NCBI GenBank assembly: GCA_026707615.1
Contig: JAPOWL010000399.1
Location: 1 to 42,550, forward strand
Direction of reading: 5' to 3'
Length of the DNA: 42,550 nt
Source: Acidobacteriota bacterium
Lineage (GTDB): Bacteria; Acidobacteriota; Vicinamibacteria; Vicinamibacterales; UBA8438
In this document: positions 7,794 through 15,570 of the stretch, one piece after another
How positions within the stretch are numbered: the stretch's first letter is position 1
How the letters are laid out: each line of letters starts with the position of its first letter
Notes under the pieces: generated by a model
What the model saw: the letters and a program-made list of their open reading frames with translations, nothing else
The model's database searches: none
What the model was told of the DNA's origin: nothing
Program-made: the position numbers and the translations under genes

Positions 7794-9356
7794 TCAGCCG
7801 CGGATTACGTCCTCGTAGGCGGCGGCGAGGGCGAGGAGGGCGTCGGTGCCGTTCCGGCGGCCGACGAGTTGCAGGCCCGCCGGCAGGCCGCCCGCCAGGC
7901 CGCAGGGGACCGTGATCGCCGGGTGCCCCGTGAGGTCGAAGAGCTGCGTGAGCCGCAGCGTCAGGGGGCGGACGTCCACCGTGGTCCCGCCCACGGCGAC
8001 CCGAGCGACCCCGAGGCGCGGCGGGACGATCGGCAGGACCGGGAGCAGCAGGGCGTCCGAGCGTTCGAGCGCCGCGTCGACCTCGCGCGTCAGCACCGCC
8101 CGGCCGCGTTGCGCCCGCACGTAGTCCTCGGCCAGCACGTAGCGTCCGAGCTGCAGCCGGAGGCGCACTTCCTGGCTCAACGAATCCCCGTGGCGCTCCA
8201 GCAGCGCCCGATGACAGGCGCTGGCCTCCGGGAGCTGCGTGTGCAGGTAGACCGGGCCGGCATCGGCGGCGTGCGGGATGTCGGCGTCCGCGATGTGGCA
8301 GCCGGCATCCGCGAGGCGCTCGACGGCCGACCGGAAGCTCTCCGCGACGGAGGGTTCGAGCAGGTCGAGGAAGTAGCGGCGCGGCACGCCGAGGCGCGGG
8401 CGCGCGGGGACCGGGGCCGGCGGCCCCCCGGCGTCGGCGCCGCGTCCCGCAGGCTCGCGCAGGGCGCGGTACACCAGCTCCGCATCGGGCACCGACCGCG
8501 CGATGGGGCCGACGTGGTCGAGCGACGGGGCGAGGGGCAGGACGCCGTCGGTGCGCACTTCGCCGAAGGCCGGCTTCAGGCCGACCACTCCGCAGGCCGA
8601 CGCCGGGATGCGGATGGAGCCGCCCGTGTCGGTCCCGATGGACGCCAGCGCCATGGCGGTGGCGACGGAGATGGCCGACCCGCCGCTCGAGCCGCCGGCG
8701 GCCCGCCGCGGGTCGTGGGGATTGCGGGTGGGACCGAAGGCCGAGGCCTCGCCGGTCGTGCCGAACGCCAGCTCGTGCAGGTTGCACTTGCCGATGACGA
8801 CGGCCCCGGCGGCGCGGAGGCGAGCCGTGACCGCGGCGTCGACCGCCGCGCGGTGCGCGGTGCGGGCCGCCGTCGCCGCGGTGGTGGGCGTTCCGGCGAG
8901 GTCGATGACATCCTTCAGGGAGACCGGGATGCCGTGCAGCGGCCCGCGGTCCTCCCCGCGGGCCAGCGCCCGATCCGCCGCGTCGGCCTCGGCGCGCGCG
9001 TCGTCCTCGCGGACGAGGACGAACGCGTTCAGGGCGCGGTCTCCTGCGATCGCGGCCAGGCACTGCTCCACGAGCGCGCTCGCGCTCACCTCGCGGCGAC
9101 GCAGCGCCGCGGCGAGGCCGGCGATGGTGGTTGCGGGGGAGGCGGGCGGCGACGGGCGGCGGGAGACTCCGGCGTGTCCCGCGGCGGGCGTCGAGGCATC
9201 CGGTGCGGCGTGTCCGTCGTCCGGTCGCTGCGACCAGTCGGCGGCCCGCAGCGCGAGCGTCGCGCGCCGCAGCATCTCCAGCACCGGCTCGAGCGCCGGG
9301 TCGACCCGAGCGATCGCGTGCCGGCGCGCGTGGTCGAACCAGGCGTCGAGGTCCAT
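7794..9356 (-). CDS. Amidase-signature family hydrolase with N-terminal helical extension
   Basis: A 520-residue cytoplasmic amidase. The triad is K148 (PVSLKDVIDL), S223 (GGSSGGSA) and S247 (TDTGGSIRIPA), all canonical. About the first 45 residues form a helical region (VLEMLRRATLALRAADW) followed by a Pro/Ala-rich linker before the amidase core. This is loosely reminiscent of the small GatC-like partner seen with some amidases, but I cannot prove that. It is the last gene of a minus-strand group with the FAD oxidoreductase (34-nt gap) and AHSA1 protein, so it may act on an amine or amino-acid amide linked to that oxidase. It is not GatA, because no gatB/gatC is nearby. Confidence 0.88.
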   Translation of the reverse strand: MDLDAWFDHARRHAIARVDPALEPVLEMLRRATLALRAADWSQRPDDGHAAPDASTPAAGHAGVSRRPSPPASPATTIAGLAAALRRREVSASALVEQCLAAIAGDRALNAFVLVREDDARAEADAADRALARGEDRGPLHGIPVSLKDVIDLAGTPTTAATAARTAHRAAVDAAVTARLRAAGAVVIGKCNLHELAFGTTGEASAFGPTRNPHDPRRAAGGSSGGSAISVATAMALASIGTDTGGSIRIPASACGVVGLKPAFGEVRTDGVLPLAPSLDHVGPIARSVPDAELVYRALREPAGRGADAGGPPAPVPARPRLGVPRRYFLDLLEPSVAESFRSAVERLADAGCHIADADIPHAADAGPVYLHTQLPEASACHRALLERHGDSLSQEVRLRLQLGRYVLAEDYVRAQRGRAVLTREVDAALERSDALLLPVLPIVPPRLGVARVAVGGTTVDVRPLTLRLTQLFDLTGHPAITVPCGLAGGLPAGLQLVGRRNGTDALLALAAAYEDVIRG

Positions 9357-9390
9357 GCGTTTGGGGCTCGTCGCGGCGCCCGTCAGGGCA

Positions 9391-10575
9391 TCAGATCATT
9401 GCGTCGTCGTGGAACGGCTCGCCGCGGGCGAAGCGACCCGGATCGAACGCCCCGATGTCGAGCGTCGTCGAGGCGCCGGTCGTCAGCAGCTCCGCCATCG
9501 CGGCCCCGGTGGCGGGCGCCATCATGAGGCCGTGGCCGCTGAAGCCGTTGGCGAGCACGAAGCCCCCGAGCTCGGGGTGCTCTCCCAGCAGGGGGTTGTG
9601 ATCGGGCGTCATCTCGTACAGCCCGGCCCAGGCCTCGACCAGCTCTGCCGCCTCGAACGCGGGCAGGCGGGCCACGAGCGGGGGGCGAACGACGTCCGTC
9701 CAGCGATCGGCGTCGGCGACGAAGTTCTCGCCCGGGGGCTCGTCGAGATTGGTGCACGCCACGACGATGCGATCCGCATCCTCGGGTGCCGACGGGTCGT
9801 CGTGGCGCCAGTGCACGCCGCCCGGATCCACGACGACGGGGAAGCGGTGCGGCCAGCGGTGCGGGAGCGCGCATCGGAAGAGGTGCTGCCGCACCGGCGT
9901 GACCGGCAGCTCGACGCCGGCGCGCGCCGCGAGCGTGGCCGCGAAGGGGCCGGCGGCGTTGACGACGGCCCGCGCTTCGATGACCCGGCCGTCGTCCAAG
10001 GTGACGCCGGTGACCTGCCCCCGTGCCGCGCCGACCCGCGTGACCTCGCCCGTGAGGTAGCCGGCCCCGGCCGCCGCGGCCGCGTGCCGGAAGCCGGCCA
10101 GCACCTCGCGGGGGTTCGCGTACCCGTCGTCCGGGCCGAAGAGGCCGAATTCGATGTCGTCCAGGTGGAGGTCGGGCACGAGTCCGCGGATGGCGCCGGC
10201 GTCGAGCCGCTCCACGCGCGCTCCGAGCTCCCGCTGCCGCTCGTAGCGGCGCTCGAAGCGGCGCGCGCCGGCCGCGTCGGCCAGGAACAGGTAGCCGCGC
10301 TGCCGGAACCAGGCCCGCGGGTGGTGCTCCGCCGTGCGCATGCGGGCGTCGAAGCCCTGGTAGAAGCGGATGCTGTGCTGGGCGAGCCGGATGTTCGCGG
10401 CGGAGCTGAACTGCTGTCGCACGCCCCCCATGGCGAGGAACGAGGACGCCCGGCGATAGCTGGGGTCGCGCTCGACGACCGCGACCTCGCCGCGGAAGCC
10501 CCGCTCGAGGAGGTGCCAGGCGATGCTCGACCCGACGACGCCGCCGCCGACGATGACCACCCGGTCCGCGGACAT
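9391..10575 (-). CDS. FAD-dependent amine/amino-acid oxidoreductase (DAO family)
   Basis: A 394-residue flavoprotein of the D-amino-acid oxidase/sarcosine oxidase fold. The dinucleotide-binding motif is VVIVGGGVVGSSIAWHL at residues 6-22, followed by the acidic ribose-binding VVERDP. C-terminal flavin contacts are seen in ANGFSGHGLMMAPATG. The substrate domain carries VNAAGPFA and LYEMTPDHNPLLGEH. The closest families I recognise are FOXRED1-like, sarcosine dehydrogenase-like and glycine oxidase-like proteins, so it probably oxidises a secondary amine or amino acid. It starts 25 nt after the AHSA1 gene stop and ends 34 nt before the amidase gene, consistent with an operon. Confidence 0.88.
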   Translation of the reverse strand: MSADRVVIVGGGVVGSSIAWHLLERGFRGEVAVVERDPSYRRASSFLAMGGVRQQFSSAANIRLAQHSIRFYQGFDARMRTAEHHPRAWFRQRGYLFLADAAGARRFERRYERQRELGARVERLDAGAIRGLVPDLHLDDIEFGLFGPDDGYANPREVLAGFRHAAAAAGAGYLTGEVTRVGAARGQVTGVTLDDGRVIEARAVVNAAGPFAATLAARAGVELPVTPVRQHLFRCALPHRWPHRFPVVVDPGGVHWRHDDPSAPEDADRIVVACTNLDEPPGENFVADADRWTDVVRPPLVARLPAFEAAELVEAWAGLYEMTPDHNPLLGEHPELGGFVLANGFSGHGLMMAPATGAAMAELLTTGASTTLDIGAFDPGRFARGEPFHDDAMI

Positions 10576-10600
10576 GTCCTGCTGGCGGCGACGGGTGCGG

Positions 10601-11113
10601 TCAGGCCGGCGGCGCCACGCCGCGCGGCGGCAGCAGCGGATCCGCGCCCTGCTCCAGATAGTGCTTCAGCGCGCCGAGGGATTCGGCCCAGCCGGTGGCC
10701 AGCAGGTCGTAGTACCGACCCCAGCGCGCATTGTCGAGCGGACCGCCCTGCCGCACGTGCAGCCTCGTCCCCGGGCCCGCGACCCGGCAGGTCACCTCCA
10801 GGCCCATCGGGCCGATCGGGTCGTCCTCGGGGGGCAGCCAGTACGCATCCGCGACGAAGAACTGGCGCCCGTCCCGGAACTCCATCACCGTGCCGTAGAA
10901 GACGCCGCCGAGCATGCCGAACACATCGTCCGCGAACGGCGACGAGCGCCACTCCACGGCGTAGATGCCCAGCGGCCGGGGAGTCGTCACCGCTCGCACC
11001 GTCCGCCACCAGATGGCGAGCGCCTCGGGATCGAAGAAGGCGGCGAGCACCTGCGTCGGCGCCGCGGTGATCGCGACCTCATGCTCGAACTGTCGACCGC
11101 GCGTCCTGGCCAT
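10601..11113 (-). CDS. SRPBCC / AHSA1-type START-fold protein
   Basis: A protein of about 170 residues with the AHSA1 pattern: an N-terminal strand FEHEVAITAAPTQVLAAFFDPEAL, then WWRTVRAVTTPRPLGIYAVEW, and a C-terminal helix LLATGWAESLGALKHYLEQG. These proteins bind small hydrophobic ligands or act as accessory factors; no specific role can be assigned. The frame continues upstream. I chose ATG 11113 because the domain begins right after it, while ATG 11146 would add 11 residues. Neither has a strong ribosome site. It is the first gene of the oxidoreductase-amidase group. Confidence 0.83.
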   Translation of the reverse strand: MARTRGRQFEHEVAITAAPTQVLAAFFDPEALAIWWRTVRAVTTPRPLGIYAVEWRSSPFADDVFGMLGGVFYGTVMEFRDGRQFFVADAYWLPPEDDPIGPMGLEVTCRVAGPGTRLHVRQGGPLDNARWGRYYDLLATGWAESLGALKHYLEQGADPLLPPRGVAPPA

Positions 11114-11260
11114 CGCTGGGGCTGTCGAATCGCCGGAAGCCGCCATCCTATCACCGGGGGTGGCCCGGCGCAGAGCGCCAACGGAGTGCGTGCCGCGGCG
11201 CAAGCTCCTGGGGCGCTGGGGGCTGGGGCCGACCCGGAGCCTGCGACGGGTTGGCGGCGC

Positions 11261-11295
11261 TAGGAGTCTGCGCCGTAGAACGGCGCGGACTCCTA
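11261..11295. repeat. REP-like hairpin, copy A
   Basis: TAGGAGTCTGCGCCG (11261-11275), loop TAGAA, then CGGCGCGGACTCCTA (11281-11295). This is a 15-bp stem with a single G:T position. It lies in the 229-nt gap between namZ and the AHSA1 gene. It is related to copies at 14260, 25556 and 38665. Confidence 0.8.
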
Positions 11296-11342
11296 AGGAT
11301 TGGGTTGGGCGCCGAGCGGAGCCGCAGGCGACGAACGGCGGG

Positions 11343-12521
11343 CTAGGGCGCGGGCGCCGGGTAGAGCAGGAAGGGGCGCCGGGTGGCCTCGAACCGCGAG
11401 ACGTCGGCTTCCCAGCCGGCTGCGATGTCGACCGCCGGCCGATCGTCGTCGAGGTCGCGTCGGAGGGCGTCGGAACCGGCCAGGATGTCGATCGGCATCC
11501 GCTCGTGCTCGTACTCGTAGGGAGGCTCGCGCCACGCGAAGTGCTCGGGCGCGGCCCGGCGGCACTCCGCGACGAACGCGACGGCCGACAGCACGGGCCG
11601 GAACGAGCGGCGCTCGGTCACGTGCATCTGGCAGCCGCCGCACGTGCGGCCCGCGTGCTTCTGGAAGGTCGGCTCGAACGTCGCGGGCCGGAAGTGGACG
11701 CCGGGCAGGTCGAGCCCGTTCAGTCCGGCCGCGAGGCGGTCGGGATCGATGCCGGGTGCGCCGGCGATCTCGAACGGCCGGGTCGTGCCGCGGCCCTCGG
11801 ACAGCGTCGTGCCCTCCAGCAGGACCATGCCGGGATAGACGATTGCGCTGTCGAGGGTGGGCAGGTTGGGCGACGGAATCACCCACGGGGCCTCCGCCTC
11901 GTCGTGGTGCGTCGCGCGCGTCCAGCCGTCGAGCGGCACCACCTCCAGGTCGGCGCCGATGCCGAAGTGGTCGTTGAAGAGCCGTGCCAGCTCGCCGATG
12001 GTGAGCCCGTGCCGCAGCGGGATCGCGAACTGCCCGACGAACGAGGCCCAGGCCGGATCGAGGACCGGCCCCTCGACCGCCTCGCCGCCGATGGGGTTCG
12101 GCCGGTCGCAGACCACGACCGGCAGTCCCACCCGGCGCGCCGCCCGCAGGCAGTTGGCCATGGTGTAGGCGTAGGTGTAGACGCGCGTGCCGACGTCCTG
12201 CAGGTCGATCACGAGGACATCGAGCCCGGCGAGCATGTCCGCCGTCGGCTCCCGCGTGTCGCTGTAGAGCGAGTGGACGGGGATTCCGAGCCGCGGATGC
12301 CTCGCGTGCCCGGTCTCGACCATGTTGTCCTGCACGTCGGCGTGGAAGCCGTGCTGCGGCCCGAAGAGCGCGGCCAGCGTCACGCCCGGCTGCTCCGCGA
12401 TCCGGTCGGCGACGTGGCGGAACGCGTGGTCCACCGACGCGGGATTGGCGACCAGGCCGACCCGCGCACCCGCGAGCGCGCCGGAGGCGAGCAGCCGTTC
12501 GGAGCCCAGCGTCACCGGCAT
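11343..12521 (-). CDS. namZ: Exo-beta-N-acetylmuramidase NamZ family (DUF1343)
   Basis: A 392-residue DUF1343 protein. Family landmarks are GSERLLASGALAGARVGLVANPASVD, LFGPQHGFHADVQDNM, VIDLQDVGTRVYTYAYTM, VVVCDRPNPIGG, and GTTLSEGRGTTRPFE in the C-terminal half. Characterised members (GH171) release terminal N-acetylmuramic acid from peptidoglycan fragments for recycling. No signal peptide is visible, so it may be cytoplasmic or processed by another route. It begins only 6 nt after the stop of the putative restriction endonuclease gene, with no ribosome site of its own, so its translation may be coupled to that gene. Confidence 0.9.
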   Translation of the reverse strand: MPVTLGSERLLASGALAGARVGLVANPASVDHAFRHVADRIAEQPGVTLAALFGPQHGFHADVQDNMVETGHARHPRLGIPVHSLYSDTREPTADMLAGLDVLVIDLQDVGTRVYTYAYTMANCLRAARRVGLPVVVCDRPNPIGGEAVEGPVLDPAWASFVGQFAIPLRHGLTIGELARLFNDHFGIGADLEVVPLDGWTRATHHDEAEAPWVIPSPNLPTLDSAIVYPGMVLLEGTTLSEGRGTTRPFEIAGAPGIDPDRLAAGLNGLDLPGVHFRPATFEPTFQKHAGRTCGGCQMHVTERRSFRPVLSAVAFVAECRRAAPEHFAWREPPYEYEHERMPIDILAGSDALRRDLDDDRPAVDIAAGWEADVSRFEATRRPFLLYPAPAP

Positions 12522-12527
12522 GCGCGA

Positions 12528-13052
12528 TCAGCCCCCCGCGGATTCCCGGGCTCGGTCGGCTCCGCCGTGCGCCGTCGGCGCGCCCTGGCTCGTCGGGGCG
12601 GCGGCGTCCGGCAGCCCGAAGAAGAGCGTGAGCCAGCCGTTCAGGTCCTCGTACGCGACTGCCTTGCCGGTCGAATGGAGGTAGGCGCGCATGTTGGCCG
12701 AGAAGCCGGCGCCGTCGAAGACGACGATGCCGGGGATGGGCCACGCGGCGATGTCCTGGATGGTCGCCGGGATCTTCTCCTCCGCCGACCCGCCGGTGCC
12801 CTGGAACTTGCACTCGATGCCGAGGCTGCGCTCGGAGTCGGGGTGGCGCAGCACCAGGTCGATGCGGCGCTCGGCTCCCCAGAGCCTCCGGGCCACCCGG
12901 ACCTGCGTTCTCGCCCGCAGCCCGAGGCCGCGCGCCAGGGTCTCCACCGCCCGCTCCAGCTCGGCGCCGCTCGTGATCGTCGTCCGACCGGAGGGAGCGC
13001 CGCCTCCACTGCGCTTCTCCGGGAACATCGTCGCCGGATCCTCGAGCTTCAT
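12528..13052 (-). CDS. PD-(D/E)XK nuclease, probable restriction endonuclease partner
   Basis: A 174-residue protein with a nuclease-like core: RRIDLVLRHPDSERSLGIECKFQ, in which the Asp and the E-x-K form the PD-(D/E)XK catalytic pattern, then SAEEKIPATIQDI and PGIVVFDGAGF. ATG 13052 is chosen because the upstream frame is antisense-like over the methyltransferase. It lies 50 nt downstream of an adenine methyltransferase gene on the same strand, the usual arrangement of a type II restriction-modification pair. The N-terminal region (residues 25-60) looks helical. The function is inferred from the motif plus neighbourhood, not from recognising a specific enzyme family. Confidence 0.66.
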   Translation of the reverse strand: MKLEDPATMFPEKRSGGGAPSGRTTITSGAELERAVETLARGLGLRARTQVRVARRLWGAERRIDLVLRHPDSERSLGIECKFQGTGGSAEEKIPATIQDIAAWPIPGIVVFDGAGFSANMRAYLHSTGKAVAYEDLNGWLTLFFGLPDAAAPTSQGAPTAHGGADRARESAGG

Positions 13053-13102
13053 GTCGGACTCTCTGCGTCTGGGCGACAGGACCGCGTTCCCATCGCCCGC
13101 GC

Positions 13103-14122
13103 TCACGCGCGCTCGGGAGCGACGTTGGTGATCACGTACTCCTCGATCGGCCCCCGGCGTGCCGCTTTGGAGTTGATCGCCCGGCGCGCGGCAACCCGGT
13201 GGGCTCGAACGCCGGCCCCCTCCGCCTCCGCGTTGCCGTCGTAGAGGTCGCGGATCTCGGGTGCGGTGGAGTTGCTCAGGACGACGTGGCAGTGGCGCTC
13301 CGCCAGCTCGATGACGACCCGCTGGAGGTGCTGCTGGTCGCCGGCGTCGAACCGATCGGCCGTGTACGACGTGAACGACGCGGTGGAGCTCAGCGGGGCG
13401 TAGGGCGGGTCGAGGTAGACGAAGTCGCCGGGCTGCGCGACGTCGAGCACCGCGTCGTACTTCGCGTAGTCCACCTTCGCCGCGAGCGTCGACAGCGCCT
13501 CCGACGCTCGCCGGAGGTTGTGCTCGTCGCAGATCCGGGGATTCCGGTACCGTCCGCGCGGCACGTTGAACAGTCCGCTGGAGTTCACCCGAAAGAGGCC
13601 GTTGAAGCCGGTCCGGTTCAGATAGATGAGCATCGCGGCCAGCGTCGCCGTATACCGCTCGGCCTGAGCCCGGCCGTCGTCGAGAATCCCGCCTCTTGCC
13701 CCGTTGAACCGTTCCCGAACGCCGTAGTAGTGCTCCTCCGGCGCGTCGACGCGTTCGGCCGCCAGCTCCTGCAGGTGGTCGATGACGGCCTCGCGATTGT
13801 CGCGAAGCTGCCGCCAGCAACCGACGAGGTCCGGGTTGACGTCGGTGAGCCGGACTCGGCGCCGGCGGACGGCGCGACGACCGACCAGGTCGAAGAAGAC
13901 GGCGCCGCTGCCGACGAACGGCTCGTGGTAGGTCTCGAACCGCGGGGGATAGAACCGCCGCAGCTCGGGCAGAAGCTGCCGCTTTCCGCCCGCCCACTTC
14001 AGGAACGGACGAGCCGGCCGGTCGCCGGGCCGCCTGCCGCTCTCCGTCGCGTGGCTTCCGGAGGGGGTCACGCCGTGTCCGGGCGCGGTGTCGCCGCCGG
14101 CTCGCTGCGGGGCCGAGTCCAT
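13103..14122 (-). CDS. Dam-family adenine-N6 DNA methyltransferase
   Basis: A class-alpha (Dam/DpnIIA-like) methyltransferase of about 339 residues. Motifs in order are FLKWAGGKRQLLPEL (motif X), YHEPFVGSGAVFFDL (AdoMet-binding motif I), RLTDVNPDLVGCW, a target-recognition region with NRTGFNGLFRVNSSG, and the catalytic YLDPPYAPLS (motif IV). Adenine in GATC is a common target of this family, but the target here is not determined. I chose ATG 14122, which has an extended -10 (TGC-TACGAT) just upstream. GTG 14071 is a shorter alternative that keeps all motifs. With the downstream nuclease gene it likely forms a type II restriction-modification system. Confidence 0.88.
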   Translation of the reverse strand: MDSAPQRAGGDTAPGHGVTPSGSHATESGRRPGDRPARPFLKWAGGKRQLLPELRRFYPPRFETYHEPFVGSGAVFFDLVGRRAVRRRRVRLTDVNPDLVGCWRQLRDNREAVIDHLQELAAERVDAPEEHYYGVRERFNGARGGILDDGRAQAERYTATLAAMLIYLNRTGFNGLFRVNSSGLFNVPRGRYRNPRICDEHNLRRASEALSTLAAKVDYAKYDAVLDVAQPGDFVYLDPPYAPLSSTASFTSYTADRFDAGDQQHLQRVVIELAERHCHVVLSNSTAPEIRDLYDGNAEAEGAGVRAHRVAARRAINSKAARRGPIEEYVITNVAPERA

Positions 14123-14148
14123 CGGAGTCGCGCGGGGGGAACGGCCGG

Positions 14149-14154
14149 ATCGTA
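14149..14154 (-). promoter_or_regulatory. -10 box of the restriction-modification operon
   Basis: On the minus strand TACGAT is preceded by TGC, an extended -10. Transcription would start about 20 nt before the methyltransferase ATG at 14122. Confidence 0.4.
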
Positions 14155-14259
14155 GCACGCGGAGCGCGTCGTCCCGGCCGCGCCGGCGTTCGACTCCGGC
14201 CGCGCCTCCGGCGCGCCCCGTGCGGCATGCCCCGACCTGGCGCGCCCTGACGGGCGCGT

Positions 14260-14313
14260 GGGAATCTGCGCGGGCGCGGCGTGCCGCATCGCCGCTCTGC
14301 GGCGCAGACTCCC
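14260..14313. repeat. REP-like hairpin, copy C (longer variant)
   Basis: GGGAATCTGCGC (14260-14271) pairs with GCGCAGACTCCC (14302-14313) with one G:T position. The inverse strand begins GGGGAGTCTGCGCCG, the core seen in the other copies. It lies in the 260-nt gap between the divergent methyltransferase and acyl-CoA dehydrogenase genes. Confidence 0.6.
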
Positions 14314-14370
14314 CGGGGAACGGGTTGCGCGTGACCGCCGGTCGCCTCCTCGCACCGCGCGCCGAACGGT

Positions 14371-14376
14371 TACGAT
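14371..14376 (+). promoter_or_regulatory. -10 box predicting a leaderless acyl-CoA dehydrogenase mRNA
   Basis: TACGAT ends exactly 6 nt before ATG 14383, and there is no ribosome-binding site. Transcription would start at or next to the A of the start codon. Confidence 0.55.
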
Positions 14377-14382
14377 CTGCGG

Positions 14383-15570
14383 ATGCCCACGATCGAAGCA
14401 CCGCGCCCGGCCGCACCCGACGCCGAGTTGCACCAGGATCTCCGCAACGCGGTGGCGGAGCTCTGCCGGCGGTTCCCCGACAGCTACTGGCGCGACCTCG
14501 ACCGGGAGGAGGCCTATCCGCAGGAGTTCGTCCGGACCCTGACCGACGCCGGCTACCTCGCCGCGCTCATTCCGGAAGAGTACGGGGGCTCCGGGCTCGG
14601 GATCATGGAGGCCTCGATCATCCTGGAGGAGGTCAACCGCTCGGGGGGCAACTCGGCCGCCTGCCACGCGCAGATGTACATCATGGGCACGCTGCTGCGG
14701 CACGGCTCCGAGGCGCAGAAGCGCGAGTACCTGCCGAAGATCGCGAGCGGCGAGCTGCGGCTGCAGGCGTTCGGCGTCACGGAGCCGACCACCGGGACCG
14801 ACACCACGCAGCTCAAGACGATGGCGGTGCGCGACGGCGACCGCTACATCGTCAACGGCCAGAAGGTCTGGATCTCGCGCGCCGAGCACTCGGACCTGAT
14901 GCTGCTCATCGCGCGCACGACGCCCCTCGAGGAGGTGAAGAAGAAGACGGAAGGGCTGTCCGTCTTCCTCGTCGACCTGCGGACGGCGGTGGGGAACGGG
15001 GTGACGATCCGGCCGCTCCGCGCGATGATGAACCACGCGACCACCGAGGTCTTCTTCGACAACCTGTCGGTGCCGGCCGAGAACCGCGTGGGCGAGGAGG
15101 GGCGCGGCTTCCGCTACCTCATCGACGGCCTGAACGCCGAGCGGATCCTGATCGCGGCCGAGTGCGTCGGCGACGGCCGCTGGTTCGTGGAGCGCGCGGT
15201 CGGCTACGCCAACGAGCGCATCGTCTTCAACCGCCCGATCGGCAAGAACCAGGGCGTGCAGTTCCCGATCGCCCGCGCCCACGTGAACGTGGAGGCGGCC
15301 GACCTGATGCGGATGCGCGCGGCCGAGCTGTTCGATGCCGGCCGCCCGTGCGGGGCCGAGGCGAACATGGCGAAGCTGCTCGCGGCGGACGCGTCGTGGG
15401 AGGCGGCCAACGTGGCGCTCCAGACCCACGGCGGCTTCGGCTTCGCCGAGGACTACGACGTCGAGCGCAAGTTCCGCGAGACGCGCCTCTACCAGGTGGC
15501 GCCGATCTCGACGAACCTCATCCTCTCCTACATCGCCGAGCACGTGCTCGGCCTGCCGCGTTCGTTCTGA
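14383..15570 (+). CDS. Acyl-CoA dehydrogenase family protein
   Basis: A 395-residue flavoprotein with all three ACAD regions: helical N-terminus (LIPEEYGGSGLGIMEASII), FAD-binding beta domain (LQAFGVTEPTTGTDTT, VNGQKVWISRAEHSD) and C-terminal helices (RPIGKNQGVQFPIA, QTHGGFGFAEDYDVERKFR). The catalytic Glu of most ACADs (in YEGT) is missing; that site reads YQVAPIST. Instead E253 in GLNAERILIA sits where isovaleryl-CoA and long-chain enzymes carry their base. Its stop overlaps the start of the CoA-transferase gene (TGATG), so the two are coupled. A similar dehydrogenase lies in the itaconate locus of Pseudomonas. The substrate is probably a short branched or dicarboxylic acyl-CoA. Confidence 0.9.
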   Translation: MPTIEAPRPAAPDAELHQDLRNAVAELCRRFPDSYWRDLDREEAYPQEFVRTLTDAGYLAALIPEEYGGSGLGIMEASIILEEVNRSGGNSAACHAQMYIMGTLLRHGSEAQKREYLPKIASGELRLQAFGVTEPTTGTDTTQLKTMAVRDGDRYIVNGQKVWISRAEHSDLMLLIARTTPLEEVKKKTEGLSVFLVDLRTAVGNGVTIRPLRAMMNHATTEVFFDNLSVPAENRVGEEGRGFRYLIDGLNAERILIAAECVGDGRWFVERAVGYANERIVFNRPIGKNQGVQFPIARAHVNVEAADLMRMRAAELFDAGRPCGAEANMAKLLAADASWEAANVALQTHGGFGFAEDYDVERKFRETRLYQVAPISTNLILSYIAEHVLGLPRSF

